From: Toxotes chatareus
Lineage: Eukaryota > Chordata > Actinopteri > Toxotidae
Assembly: GCA_016801885.1 (NCBI GenBank)
Contig: CM028903.1
Coordinates: 13,346,535-13,410,534, forward strand
Direction: 5' to 3'
DNA: 64,000 bases
Shown piece by piece: positions 51,570-63,346 of the stretch. The notes under the pieces were generated by a model. It was not told the DNA's origin, made no database searches, and was given only the letters and a program-made list of their open reading frames with translations. Position 1 is the first letter of the stretch; every line of letters starts with the position of its first letter. The translations under genes were made by a program, and so were the position numbers.

Positions 51570-52545
51570 CATAGGTGGCAAATTAAAGGGGAAAAAACAC
51601 CAAAACGGAACACAATGAACACCATTCTTTCAAAAAATATTCCCTCATTCGGTGTTCAACACGGTGGTCCAAACTCTCTTATCTCTCAGTGTTCAACTGG
51701 GTTGAGATCTGGTGACTGATCAAACCAGTCAGTGATCCCTCGTGCCCTCTGGATGGGGTACTGTCAGCCTGAAAGAGACCATTCCCATCAGGACAGAAAT
51801 ATTTCATCACAGAATAAAGGTGACCACTCAGAACAACTCTCAATTTATTCACAGTGACCTTTCCTTCTAAAGGGGACAAGTGGGCCCAAACCACGCCAGC
51901 AAAATGCCCCCTACAGCATGACAGAGCCACCAGATCCACTCACTGTACAGGTCAAGCATTCAGGCCTGTACATGCACTCGCCCACTTGTCAAGAACACTC
52001 ATCTGACCAGATCACTTTTCCACATCACTGTAGACCAATTTTTTCACCACTGAACTCTCAAATGCGTATTCATCTTTGTAATGAGGGGTTTATGCACTGC
52101 AAATCTACAATAATATCTCTCTCTGTGTAATTATCGAAGGGGACTGTTCTTGCTGACACAGTCTGATCAAATCCTGCATTCAAATTCTCAGTCACCTGAG
52201 GAGGAGTTGCTCTTCTGTTGGAACTAATGCACAAGTATCACTGTCATCAAACGCGCACTGTCAACCACAAATTTCCAACCATATTTACTGACGTCTTTTC
52301 CATAGATCTAAATGCAGATGTCACTGTTCTTACTGAAAAACTTGCCAGTTGAAAAGCTTTTGTGTCAGTGTCACTTGGATCTTTGCCTCTTGGCATCTTG
52401 TTACAAAATCAGAATAAACTGGGCCTGTACAGTATTTTTTGATGAGAATGATTTGATGTTAATTCTACCATGCACAGACCACTTCCCCGTTCAAATGAAT
52501 GAGAAAGTGGTTAGACACACAAATGCCTAAACACACAGGAACAAA
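51570..52545 (-). mobile_element. Degenerate Tc1-like transposon, second family (transposase on the minus strand)
   Basis: The left end has GGTGGCAAATTAAAGGGG, as in a fish Tc1-like family that I remember. On the minus strand the frame at 51679-51939 contains GVVWAHLSPLEGKVTVNKLR, VVLSGHLYSVMK and PDGNGLFQAD, which is the DDE-transposase segment around the second catalytic aspartate. The upstream block that normally reads GSVMLWG has a stop codon (minus-strand TAG at 51911-51913) and lies in another frame. GTTCAACTGGGTTGAGATCTGGTGACTG (in two parts, near 51692-51719) is also typical of the family. The right terminus is unclear. Inactive. Confidence 0.85.
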
Positions 52546-55500
52546 TTGCTGTTTGCCTGTTGTTGTTTTTTGTTTTTGTTGATTTTTGAGACACACCCAC
52601 ACACATAGACAAGACAAATACATTGTTAAAATCAAAAACTCCTTTGCACAGCAATGTAATTCAGTTGGGAGTTTGTCAAGTGCAGGCTTGCAAAAGAATA
52701 AAAAATGACAGGGGGGGGTTGCTGAAATGAGAAATAAGTATACAGAAATAACCTCTGTGACTACAAAGATTGAAAAGCTCTTCTTGTAAACACAGTGACA
52801 CCACTGACAAACACTGCCAACTAACTGTCTGTCTGCTGTTCAACTCTAGAGGAAGCGCCATGTCTTCAACAGACTCCAGGGACTATTTTCAGGGACCGTG
52901 GTACAAGCAAACAAGGAGCTGCTACTGTCTTTAGGTAATGTAACTAGACGTTGGGTGCAGTTTTAGGGCACGTGGAAACAAGCTGCGATTAAAAGGTGTA
53001 TAAAATTACAGCCAATCAAATAAAGTGCTCTGTATAGCAAGACACACTGACCCTCCTGGTTATACAGAGAATAGCACAGAGCAGATCAACCCTTTTTCAG
53101 GAAATCACTGCTGTCATACTGTAGGTGCAAAGTCATCACACCTTCAGTAAATAAACTTGTTAGAGCAGCTTATTGTAAAATGGATTTTTGAGGAAATTAT
53201 ATATTTGGTGCCTCTCTGACCACATGGTAATGGCTGCCTGATGTTAGAAGCGCTTCAACAATATTAGAAACCAGCAGCACATCATGATGACAATTTCTGG
53301 CCACAGGAGGGGTGCATCCATCAACCACCGCTTGATATTTATAAAAGGGAACAGCCTCTGTGTCATTCTGCATACTGACAGATCTGCGCAGGATGACAAT
53401 AGTGGCACTGCATTCGTATGATGTGGATTTTTCTCTCAGGATCTCAGGAATTTATGTGGAAAGTGGCGGATGTCTGCCCACAAGTGGTCTGAAACAGCAG
53501 GCATTCGCAGCGTGATTGCTACTGACACTTCCCCGACGGTGCCTCTCCTCCCACATAAGTGCAGCCAAGGTCATGATGACTCATCAAAAAACAGATAAAG
53601 GTGAGAAAAAAAAAAAATGATGAAAATGCTGATTTTCTGGTGCAAACCCCCACCATGCACTGTCACAAAGCTAGATCCCCTTTAAATTGAAATTTCATAC
53701 TTTTACACTTTTACCACATATCAAAAAAAAATGATTGAGTTGACCATTTTTCACAAAATCCATTGAAAACTGACCCTTCTGGCTGCACAAATGTCAAAAT
53801 AAACTGCAAAGTGACGCATCTGCTCTGCCACACACACACACACACACACACACAGATTGGGTCACTTTGCATATGACAGTCAGCCACAAACTACCACAAA
53901 GAGCCTTTATGCTGTCTGAGCATGTGTATCATCTCAAATATAGAGTGCCTGTGTGCATGTGTGGCTGTGCGAGTGCGTGCGGGTGATCCATGGTTTGTCT
54001 AAGGGCCGGTAGACAGGGCCATGGTCATAAATCCACCCAGCCGTAACCACGGTGATTTGCAGGTTCACAGAAACCATAAACATCGGCACTGAGCGGCCCG
54101 CTGCCCTCAGAGGAGGCTGAATTAAGTGGTGAGTGTGTAGCTGTGTATGTGTATGTGTGTGGGTGTGTGTGTGTGTGTGTGTCCGTTTGAACGTGTGTAT
54201 GAGTTTGCTCAAGGGCATCCCTCGCTGGAGATGAGAGGTGAGTCTGGTGATTGGCCGAGGGTCTGAGGGGGTCATTAATCTACGCTGCTCCATTGGCTGT
54301 GACGGCTGAGGGGAGGGGTTAGTGCAGCTGGTCAGTTAGCTGCTGTCAGCTTTCTAATCTGGAGCATTCTTCAATATTAGACGGAGTGTGCAGGGGATCA
54401 CTGAGGCCAAGCTGGGTTCACTAAAACACTAGATTTCTCTGTCCTGTCCCTTTTAGTTTTACGCTGCTTTTTATTGGGCAGCACAGTCTCCTGGTTATTC
54501 ATTTATAAATTGGGGTTTAGAGACAATCGTTTAAAGAGAAAAGTGCTTTTTTAACCCTGTTTTTAAATCTCTTTGAAGAATCCTGATTACACCTGCCCTC
54601 CCTATCAATGTGACTGCAACAATAAACTAGTGTGAATCAGTAGGAAACAGCATGTTCTTATGTGTTTTTGTTTAGTTTACAGAAGCACATTTAAGCAAAG
54701 AAACTGGTGCCCTTTTTTTAACAAATACATTTGGGTTGCAGAAAGAGAAGTAAAATGGAAAACAGCAGGTAAATAAAAAAAAAAAAAAGATAATAATAAA
54801 AATAACAACAATGAAACACAGAGGGAGTAGAACTAACAAGGAAACTAGAAAAAGTCATAAAATAGAAAACAGTGTATTCGTAAGAGTTATTTTAAATAAC
54901 TGAATGTGCTGGTTGCATTTACATAACAGTGTAAGTCTGTGCGCATATTTGTGCTCCAAATATAAAATTTGGAAGGCGTGCAGGTGGGAGAAGAGAATGG
55001 GACTGTTCTGTGAAGTTTTCTTTCCAATTACATATATATATATATTTTTTTTTTTATGTTCCTTCTTCCTCTACAAATCTCCTTCTGTTAATCACTTTTA
55101 TTTTCAGGCATCTTCCACTCCCCCCCACCCCAACCCACTCCTCATTTATAGGAGGAAGGATGGACAGTCCAATCTCCAGCAAGATTGTTTTTTATTTCAG
55201 TAGGCTCCTACAATAGCTATAGGGTGTCTGTTTACAGCTGCTGCATTCTTGTAGAGATGAAAAAATATAATTCAAATAGTTTTACAGCCAACATCGGCTG
55301 GACAGTGAGGTGCAGATCATTTAGGACTAAATCAACAAGAAAGCACGTTAGAGGAAAAACGCACACAGGAGTTGTATGGATGCATCACGAAATAGCTCTA
55401 AATCTGTCCAAGTGTAAAACATATACAGTAGCAGTGGACAGACACCATTTGTGGCCACAAGTTGGAATCTGATTGATTCAGACTGAAGGCCTCATGTAAA

Positions 55501-57779
55501 AATCAATCCAGAAAACAGCTTTTACATGGCGTGTGTGGCCTGTGATGGTGACATCGATCCAGCATGGGAAAAAACGCTGCAAATAGCTTGGTGAAACCTC
55601 AATATCTGGGATAAGAGTCTCTGTCGCCTTCAAATGGATTTCTAAACAGCTGTGCGAGATTACAGAAAAAGCAAGACAGAAGAAAGAGAAACTGAGTACA
55701 GAGAAACTGCTCCCATGTGTCTTTGGTCTCTCTTCTCAAAAGGCATTTAGATAATATAACTCTAAAACTCCTCTGAGAATATTAGAAATGAAACATTACG
55801 GGCTTGATACTCTTTGACAGAGAAACTGAGACTGTGTGTTTGTTTCTTGTAATATAAAAAATATCAGATACACAATAACAGAAAAATGTGGCTAGAGTTT
55901 ATTTCATCCTCATGTCTTTAAAAAAAAAATAAAAACACTACTCTAAAGATAAATATAATTCAGAGCAAGGTTCCTGCATCCATTTGCATTTGTTCCATTG
56001 CAACGAGTGGGGACAAAAGTACCCTGGTGCTAAGTGATCTTTGCAACAGCCCAGGCCATCTGTTGAGCATCTGTACCGAATGAAAATGGTTTTGCAAAGA
56101 CAGCGATTTCAGCGGTACTGACAACTACAAAAACTGCTGAAGCTGACTTTAAAAGGATGCTGGGCAAAGTGCAGAAACCTCTAACCAAATATTTTCAAGC
56201 TGCTGTGCGATGCACCAATAGAGCCAAGGTTTTATCCTCTGTCGTTAGAGATGTTGAAATCATACGCTCTGAATGCTGTTTGGAAAACTGACGGGAGTTT
56301 TTTTCTTTTCAGAGGAGACGCTCAGTAACACAGTTTACAAAACGCTTTGATTAAAGGAAATCACACCTGATAAGTTTAAGGATTTTGAACAAATAAATAA
56401 ATAACAGCCTCCACATCCTTTTCTTCTGTGTTACAGCGATCTCTTTAGTCTGCAGGGAGATCATGGATTAGAGTAGGCTCAGACGAGGGATTACACTACA
56501 TGTCAAGCTAAGCATATGCATACAGGAAACACACTGCACATCACATATTATCAGACCCTAGACAATTTCTACTTTGCTGAAAAAAGAAAAACAGTGAAAA
56601 AAAAACAATTTAATATCACAAACCTAAGCTAGATTTGCAGGCTGATTCTTAAGACAAACAACTTTAACCCAGTGGTTGATTATATGTTACAAGTTCTGAT
56701 CAAAAGGAAAATAAGTATTTTTGTCCCGACTATTTTAAGAAGTCAGCTGTCTCAAACACAGTATGAGAGGCTGCAAGAAGCCCTGAAAGAATCCCGTCTA
56801 ACATCTAGCAATAATGCAATAATCCCCTAAGTCTGCAGGGAGATCATGGATTTGAGTAGGAAAGAGAGAGAGAGACAGTGACATAGCAAAAAATCATTTG
56901 AGAAGCAAAAGATACAAAAGAGAGAGGGGCAAGGGAGAAGTGGTTAAAAAAAGAGCAGCGGAGGAGAGGAGAAAGGGCGAGAAGAGACTAACGTGTAAAG
57001 CTGCAGAAAGAAGACAGACGAGCAAAGGATAAGAGAACTAAGAAAAACAGAGAGGAGACAAGAGTTATAGAAGAACAGAAGAAAGCAGCAGAGGAGAATA
57101 AAGATGGACAGATCAGAAGCGAGACAAAGCAAAGAGAGAAAAAAAAAAAAAAGCCAGAAATTCCCCTGAAGTGTGCATGTGTCTCCTGAGAGGATCACAG
57201 ATCAGAGAGACGAGTGACCTTGTGGTCATCTGTCAGCCCCTCTGACTCTGCTGGAGGCAGGATCTCCCTCCAGGGAAAGAACACACTGTCATGCACACAC
57301 TTGAACACACACCCCTTGTACAGTACAGGACACTGAGGTGAAGGTACATGCGCTTCTACTCTCACACACACACACATATATATAAACAAAGCAAAGGCAT
57401 GAAATAACTAGCAAAGCAAAATTACAGCTTGGCTGGCTTCCTCACCAAAACAGTCAACTTTTCTATTTTCAACTTCTCATATTCTGTCTCCTGAGGCTTT
57501 TACGCCTCCACTGTATTTCATCTGACACCCAGATAATGGAATAAGTATACTGCCTGCTGTGCTTTTACAGAGTTTTTTTAGCCACAGTTCATGGCTTTCA
57601 TCAGCAAAAAGCGTTATTAAAAAAATATATCTGTACCCATTCAAAAATGATGTAAATGCCCCACGACCGTGGAGCATGGACCTGGTTTTATTGTTCACAC
57701 ATAAGGATTCAAAAAGCTGGGACAGCGATGGCCGCTATTCATTCTGAACGAGACCTGGCTTTGATGTAGTTCTGCGCAG
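52546..57779. other. No gene seen: intergenic DNA
   Basis: Contains a perfect AC run at 53829-53854, TG-rich sequence at 54145-54184, poly-A at about 54775-54788, and a purine-rich tract at about 56860-57150 whose complement yields a spurious F/L/S frame. No exon-like structure recognised. Confidence 0.5.
53829..53854. repeat. (AC)n microsatellite
   Basis: Perfect AC run of about 13 units. Confidence 0.95.
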
Positions 57780-58448
57780 TGTTTCCCACACAATTAAATT
57801 GTATTTGTGGCGGTATAAAGGTGCTTCACTGCAAAAATAAATAACTGAACAATATACTGTATACAACTCCATTACTTACAGCTTGTATCAAACAAATAAC
57901 AACCTTAACCGACTCCGGTCGGGTCAGCGAGTTTTGATTACAGATTGTGACTGGCGAGTAAGTCCGGTCCCGGGCGGCACACGCACACAGCACACTTTCA
58001 TGTGCGCTCCAAAGACAGGTACACAGAGACAGCCGGTAAGGAGACAGAGGGGTACAATAAAAACTTTATGGATTTTTTTTTTTTGGACTGTCCACCACCC
58101 TACCAACGCTGTGGGATTTCTCCCGGTGCTCCCAATGGCCAGTCCGACTATGACAGGCGGGTCTGTTGCTGATGAGTTTGTGAGAGAGAGACAGAGAGAA
58201 AGAGAGGCAAGGGGGGGCTGAGCGAATCAATATGCTGAGCACAGCTGCACAATAAAATAAGATTTTACCCATTTGAAATAGTAAAAAAAAAAGAATAGAA
58301 AATCAATATGTGGCGCTCAACGTTGATATTATGGCAGGCCACCACAGTAACTCAATGTATGGGAAACATTTTCGGTTCATTATGAAACTGTGGTGGGACA
58401 AATTAGATTGTAGAGCGACACCACAGTCTTTGTAATTTATGGGAAACA
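57780..58448. mobile_element. Candidate non-autonomous DNA transposon with TGTTTCCCA inverted ends
   Basis: The left edge reads TGTTTCCCACACAATTAAAT… ATTTGTGGCGG. The right side has two reverse-complement copies of this terminus, ending at 58368 (TGTTTCCCATACATTGAG… CTGTGGTGGCC on the minus strand) and at 58448 (TGTTTCCCATAAATTACAAA… TGTGGT). I recall fish repeats with the start CAGTGTTTCCCATACAT. The interior is CpG-rich (about 57900-58030). No transposase frame is present. I could not find a clear target-site duplication for either right end. Family assignment is open; hAT-like is possible. Confidence 0.55.
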
Positions 58449-59049
58449 ATGTCATTGGCATTGCCCTACGTACGTTTGATTGCCCCCCCCAAATAAGGGG
58501 CCCACGCTCTCACATATACAACAAAAGTGATGTCCCTCAAACTACTGTAAATAATACCACAATAAAACGTACGTGCAATGTTGGCTGGTACTCACAAAAT
58601 GCACGGGATGCCACCTGAAGCATGGGCAACTGAACGATGGAGGTGTGTGGGTTGCAGGTTGCAGGCCGAAGGCCGCCACAGTCCAAGAAGGCGGTGGTGG
58701 TGGCGATGGTGTCAGTTGCGGGCAGGAGACATCTACAGCTCACAGGCTCCAGGGAGGGTTACCTGCTCCTCTCTGTAGCGAAGACAAATGTCCGCCTCCT
58801 CAGTCGCTTTAATCAACCAAGAGCTCAATTTAAAAACACTCGGTACAACAGCACACAGTAACACAGGATGCTAACACATTCAGAGCCATGCTAACGTTGC
58901 TAGCATGCTAAAGTCACGCTAATTTCAGTGGCATTAAAACTTTTATACACGGCATATAATTATTACAATGTTAAAAAAATACACACACGTATTTACCTCC
59001 TGTGTTTTGAAATGCATCCTTGGCCAGGTGGTATAACTTTAAGTTAACT
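58449..59049. other. No assigned gene: moderately CpG-rich DNA next to a candidate promoter
   Basis: The 58570-58800 part is GC-rich and has small open frames on both strands (66-79 residues), none of which I recognise. A 5' splice-site-like GGAG|GTAAAT lies on the minus strand at about 58996. Nothing here can be assigned firmly. Confidence 0.35.
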
Positions 59050-59180
59050 ATAGTTATGAACGTATTCACGCTGCCGCGACATGTCGGCGTGTTCGCATCC
59101 GACCAACCTGTCAGTTCAACCTAACCCTGTGGCGCTAACGACCCGCCCCTTCACCTGTACGCTGACAGACAACCAATACA
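59050..59180 (-). promoter_or_regulatory. CpG cluster, candidate promoter (direction uncertain, minus favoured)
   Basis: About a dozen CpG dinucleotides fall within roughly 110 bp (59061-59165), in a window that is otherwise CpG-poor. On the minus strand it carries an inverted CCAAT box (ATTGGTTG, near 59170-59180) and a GC box (GGGGCGGGTC, near 59140-59150). About 150 nt farther on comes an ATG in good context (AAGGATGC) and a 5' splice-like site at 58996. No downstream coding exon is recognised on either strand, so this may be a promoter of a non-coding RNA or part of a young repeat. Confidence 0.35.
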
Positions 59181-60139
59181 ACTGAAGAAATGTCAAGATA
59201 CACAATTTGTATTTTCGTGTCAGATCGTTAGATAACCACATTGCTTTTCACGTACATAGCGAGGACACGTTTATTTTACTTTTTTTAAAAGTTTGATGCT
59301 GAAAGAACTTTTTTAAATATAAATACAACCTTTTACTTTAATTATTTTTTTGTGTGCAAATGAAATTTCAGACTGTGCCACATAAAAAAATAAATAAACA
59401 ACGTCAAGTCAGTGAAACTACTTTTTAAAAAAGAAAATTGAGAAACAGGGTTTCAAAGAGCACTGCATGATATCCCAAGAAACACCTACAGTACTGGAAA
59501 GAATTTTTTTTTTTGCCATGATTACACTATATTTATTCTCTGAGCGTAATGCCACAATCTCACACAGTAATTATATGGGATCATTTGGACCTTCTATATT
59601 TTCAGTGTGGGTACAAATGCTGTGCAATTATTTTAATGTTCATCTGGGGATCATATATAATTATTAGCAGGTGCAAGACATTTTCATGCTGGCTGAAGAG
59701 GGTGGCTGACTGCTCATATATTGCCTGATTAAAATCTATATTCTCATCCTGGATGTCAGAGCTGCCATAAGGAAAGGTCCATCACAGGATGAAGGTATCA
59801 CCGACGCAGATATAATGTAAGAGGTAATGTTGTGCAGCCCTACAATATGTCCCTTTAGACATGAAGAGATCAATTCTCTGCCTGAAGATTCTGACTTAAA
59901 TGTTAGATCACTTTAATGGGATAAAATAAGTCTTCTGTGATCCCTGGAGCAGCATAATAAATGTAAATAAAAGTTCAGCTTACATAAAACAGACTGCATC
60001 ACTGATCTTGAGTGTATGTGGGGTTTGTCTTTTAGTAACCACAAAATGCAACCACTGTTTATAAATTCAGAATTCTGGTATGAGGAAGGCCATGAAGTCA
60101 AAAAATATAGGCCATGTACTGTTATACATACTTTTGTCA
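59181..60139. other. No gene seen: AT-rich
   Basis: AT-rich sequence with T runs (59279-59286, 59504-59515). No coding or repeat family recognised. Confidence 0.5.
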
Positions 60140-60145
60140 CAACTG

Positions 60146-60560
60146 CTGTAGCAGCACAAGTCTTTCTTACCTGTGCTGCTACAGAAGAAGACCCAAATGC
60201 AGGGTCAAAGACAGGATGATGCAATGAAGTTGCTTTTAAGAGTGAAAAACAGACAGAAGACAACAGGAGGATCCACACAGGTAACAGGAACACAGAGGAA
60301 ATGCTAGGAAACAAAGAAATGGTGAAAATGGCATGTTAAAATAGTGGTTTGGGTGATAAAGGAACTGGGTTCAAGTGGGGTGTAACAGGGAGGGAAGCTC
60401 AGGGAACTGGAGATGTGGAACAGGTGAGCAAGTGGAACAGGAAAAAAAAAGTCCTGGGACACCTGGTGGGCAGATGAAGAATGGCAGGTGTGAAGGGGAG
60501 AACATGAGCATGAAGGGAAGTGAGCCAGGGCTGGAGACAGGAAGCAAAGGGAACGAGGAA
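60146..60560 (-). mobile_element. Possible decayed solo LTR or LTR fragment
   Basis: GAAGACCCAAATGCAGGGTC near 60187 and the following purine-rich AACAGACAGAAGACAACAGG stretch resemble, from memory, the 3' part of fish gypsy-type LTRs read in reverse (…GGACCCAAATGCAGGACTC…). No pol sequence is attached. A 13-bp perfect hairpin stem lies at its left edge (60146-60158 with 60172-60184). Weak call. Confidence 0.3.
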
Positions 60561-62795
60561 GCCGACCATGTAATTAATCCAAATGACTATGTCAACACTC
60601 AAACATATCTGTAAAAAATAATGAGTGAATAGTTGAGGAAAATGTTGCTGCAACTCACTTGATTCTAAGGATGAAGTAAATAACATCAAAACATCTGAAA
60701 CAAAAAAAAACATAACATGGCATTTATAAGAAGTGCTTACAAGTCCAGCAGCAAGAGCAGCGGGGTGGTGTATGTGGGCATCTAAAAATAAGGAACGAAG
60801 GAACGTGTCACCCAGTGCAGTGGTGTGGCTCGCTGAAATTGCTGTTCAAAATTCAATTGTTTTTGAACAACAGTGGAGGTCAACGGCACAGAGGAATTAG
60901 ATTTATCAGGCTTCAGCTACAGAAAGAGAGCACTTGTTAGCATAATATATTCATTGTCGGTTTTGTTCTTTTCATGTGGACCTGCTGACAATAAGAAACA
61001 TAAAACATCACCAGAAATCCTTTAATGTAGAGATGCAGTTAGATGTAAATGGATACACATTTATTTACAGCGTGTAGCAATGCAGACACGTGCATTTAAA
61101 CAGAAATCCCCTTATTATACACCTCATTATTTACTGAGCATATGAGGGTTAGTGGTTTTAGTCCTTGCGTCAATCAAACCTGCTGGAAACCAGGCTGGTC
61201 CCATTCGTCCCCTCTAACATTTGGCCCTCCTGCCAGTGATCTCCATCTCACTCCACACCTCCTCCACACCACTCCCCTGCCGTGTATTTTCAGCACCTCC
61301 TCCCAGGCATCCTGTGGACAGTGTTCGCTTTTCCTCTCACTTCCCACCCCTGAAAACCTTCTGCTGATGTTGGACATACTGGGGCATCTTTTGTAATCCA
61401 GGGTGTTTATTGAGAAAACAGCACAGGGAAATGTGGGAATCACACAGTGTCCACAATAATGCTGATGGAAGCAGTGGGAGAGACCAGAGGTGTCATCACC
61501 AGGTGCCCCCAGAGACCAGGCTCTAGTCCTGGATCTAAAAACAGACCCACAGCTTCCTCTGAATCCTGACACAGCACATGTGGTGTATAGAGGGGAAAAA
61601 AGGAAATCTATTTAGATATCATTTTCATTCACCTCTAACTATTGTGTGCTACTCCTAGTATGCATATTATTATCATGCTAACAGTGATGATTTTTCTGGT
61701 TGGCAGCAGCGTAAGTGAATTCTGCACTGACGTTACATGCTTTCTTTGGTTCTCTCACTGAAATGTTTCGGCTGCCTGATGCAGCAGTGATTGACGTTTT
61801 AAATCCAAAAGCCCAAATGAGAAATCTAGCCTCATGCAGGAACCTAAAACATTTTACTACGCTTGTTTTCTGGGGACCCACCAGATGTCGGCCCAGTTAG
61901 CGAGCCCGTTGCCAACAGTTAAAATACCGGGGTCAGATGTACCAGACAAGCTGCATAAGGACAGAGTAAATGTTGATGAATGAACAAATCTGGCCAGATT
62001 ACATTTCCACAGGATGGGAAAACAAATGAAAAGGTCTTATTCTTCACTGTTTATATCCTCGTGTTTTTTTTTTTGTGTTTATTTTGACTGAATGTCGCAA
62101 GTATGTGTGTAGAAAGATTATTAGATAGAAAACGGATTGTTTATGTCTCACATAGACAAGCTTTACAGAAGCATTGTATTGTATTGTGGCTTAAACAACA
62201 TAGGCAAGACCCAAACCCAGAGAATGGTGGACGCCATAGAAGAATGAATGGAGGAACTTGTGGAAGAATGGAGGGTGGGTCAAATGTGGGAGGAGAAAAA
62301 AAGGTGAAAAGAACAGGAACCGGAGAGAGGAAGAAACTGTTGAACATTCGGATTTTGAAGAGCGGTGATTTCCAAGGTTATGTACCTTGTTACTTATGTG
62401 GTTCTAGATGAGTGTGGCTTCACTGGCTGTTTCGAAACACTTTGTTGAGGTAAATCAGAGTTGTGTCATTTGTTGGTCTGTGGCGTGGGCTGCATTTCAA
62501 TCATGGCTCTAAAACGGATTCATATCGTGCAGAATTTTATGAAAATATCATTTCAAACCTGGCTCGCTCATTTGTGATAAAAACAAACTGCCTACAGTAC
62601 ATTACCTTGGAAACAAGCCCCTCGATGAAGCATTTTGTGTTTGCTGCAATGCTGATGTTAATTTTCCACCTCTGCCTGCAGGATTAGCAGTCATCAAAAC
62701 TTAAGGAAACAGCACTCACTGTTTGGAATCCAGTTCCTTTAATGTATAATGATACTTTTGGTGGATTTCCAAACAAATGTTAGGGTTAGTTAAAT
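60561..62795. other. No gene seen: intergenic DNA left of the retroelement
   Basis: The 61190-61570 part is GC-richer and open on the minus strand for 132 codons, but shows no family signature known to me. Elsewhere AT-rich sequence with short homopolymer runs. Confidence 0.5.
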
Positions 62796-63262
62796 TGTCT
62801 AGGTCTGGTCCCAAAAGCAGACAAAGAGAGATTTAGCAGCAAAGAAAAGGGACAGTTTATTCTGACAGTTCCAACTTAATCAACAAAAGAGGGGGGAAGG
62901 CTGAGGACAGGAGGGATTCCGGGACGGCGAGGCAGAGACGGATGAAACGGAGTGGTGGGGACGCTGGATGGGGGAAAACCGGAGGAGTCTGCAGGAGAGG
63001 AGAGGAGAGCACGGTGGTTAGAAGGAGTCAGGTAATAACAATCCGAGTACGAAACAAGTTAAGGCGACTTGAGAACTAATAGCCAGGAGCACAGAGAAGT
63101 AGTCACCACGTGAGATGACGGAACGATCTGGCGAGGGTTGACAGACAAACCGAGCCTCTTATACTCTTGCTGGGAAGGTAGATTGCCCACAGGTGAACGG
63201 AATCACCTTGATGAGAATGAGGGAGGTGCCGTCCTGGAATCCACACACCCACACCTACACAC

Positions 63263-63304
<42 letters not shown>

Positions 63305-63346
63305 GACAGCAGGCAACCCCAGAGGCAGCAGAGCTGCCTCATGACA
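62796..63346 (-). mobile_element. 3' LTR of a Ty3/gypsy retrotransposon (about 551 bp)
   Basis: Read on the minus strand, the LTR begins TGTCATGAGGCAG right after the polypurine tract and ends CCAGACCTAGACA, giving TGTC…GACA ends. It contains a TATA-like GAGTATAAGAGG (about 63157-63168) and AATAAA at 62856-62861, placed as expected for promoter and polyadenylation signals of an LTR. A perfect (AC)n run at about 63263-63301 sits inside it. It is relatively CpG-rich, suggesting a younger insertion than the other repeats. The second LTR would lie beyond the right edge of the window. Confidence 0.8.

Noticed and set aside
61142..61572. Overlapping open frames of 84 (+) and 132 (-) codons in a GC-richer block
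   Set aside because: No recognisable motif on either strand, no paired splice sites, and long frames on both strands at once suggest composition rather than coding.
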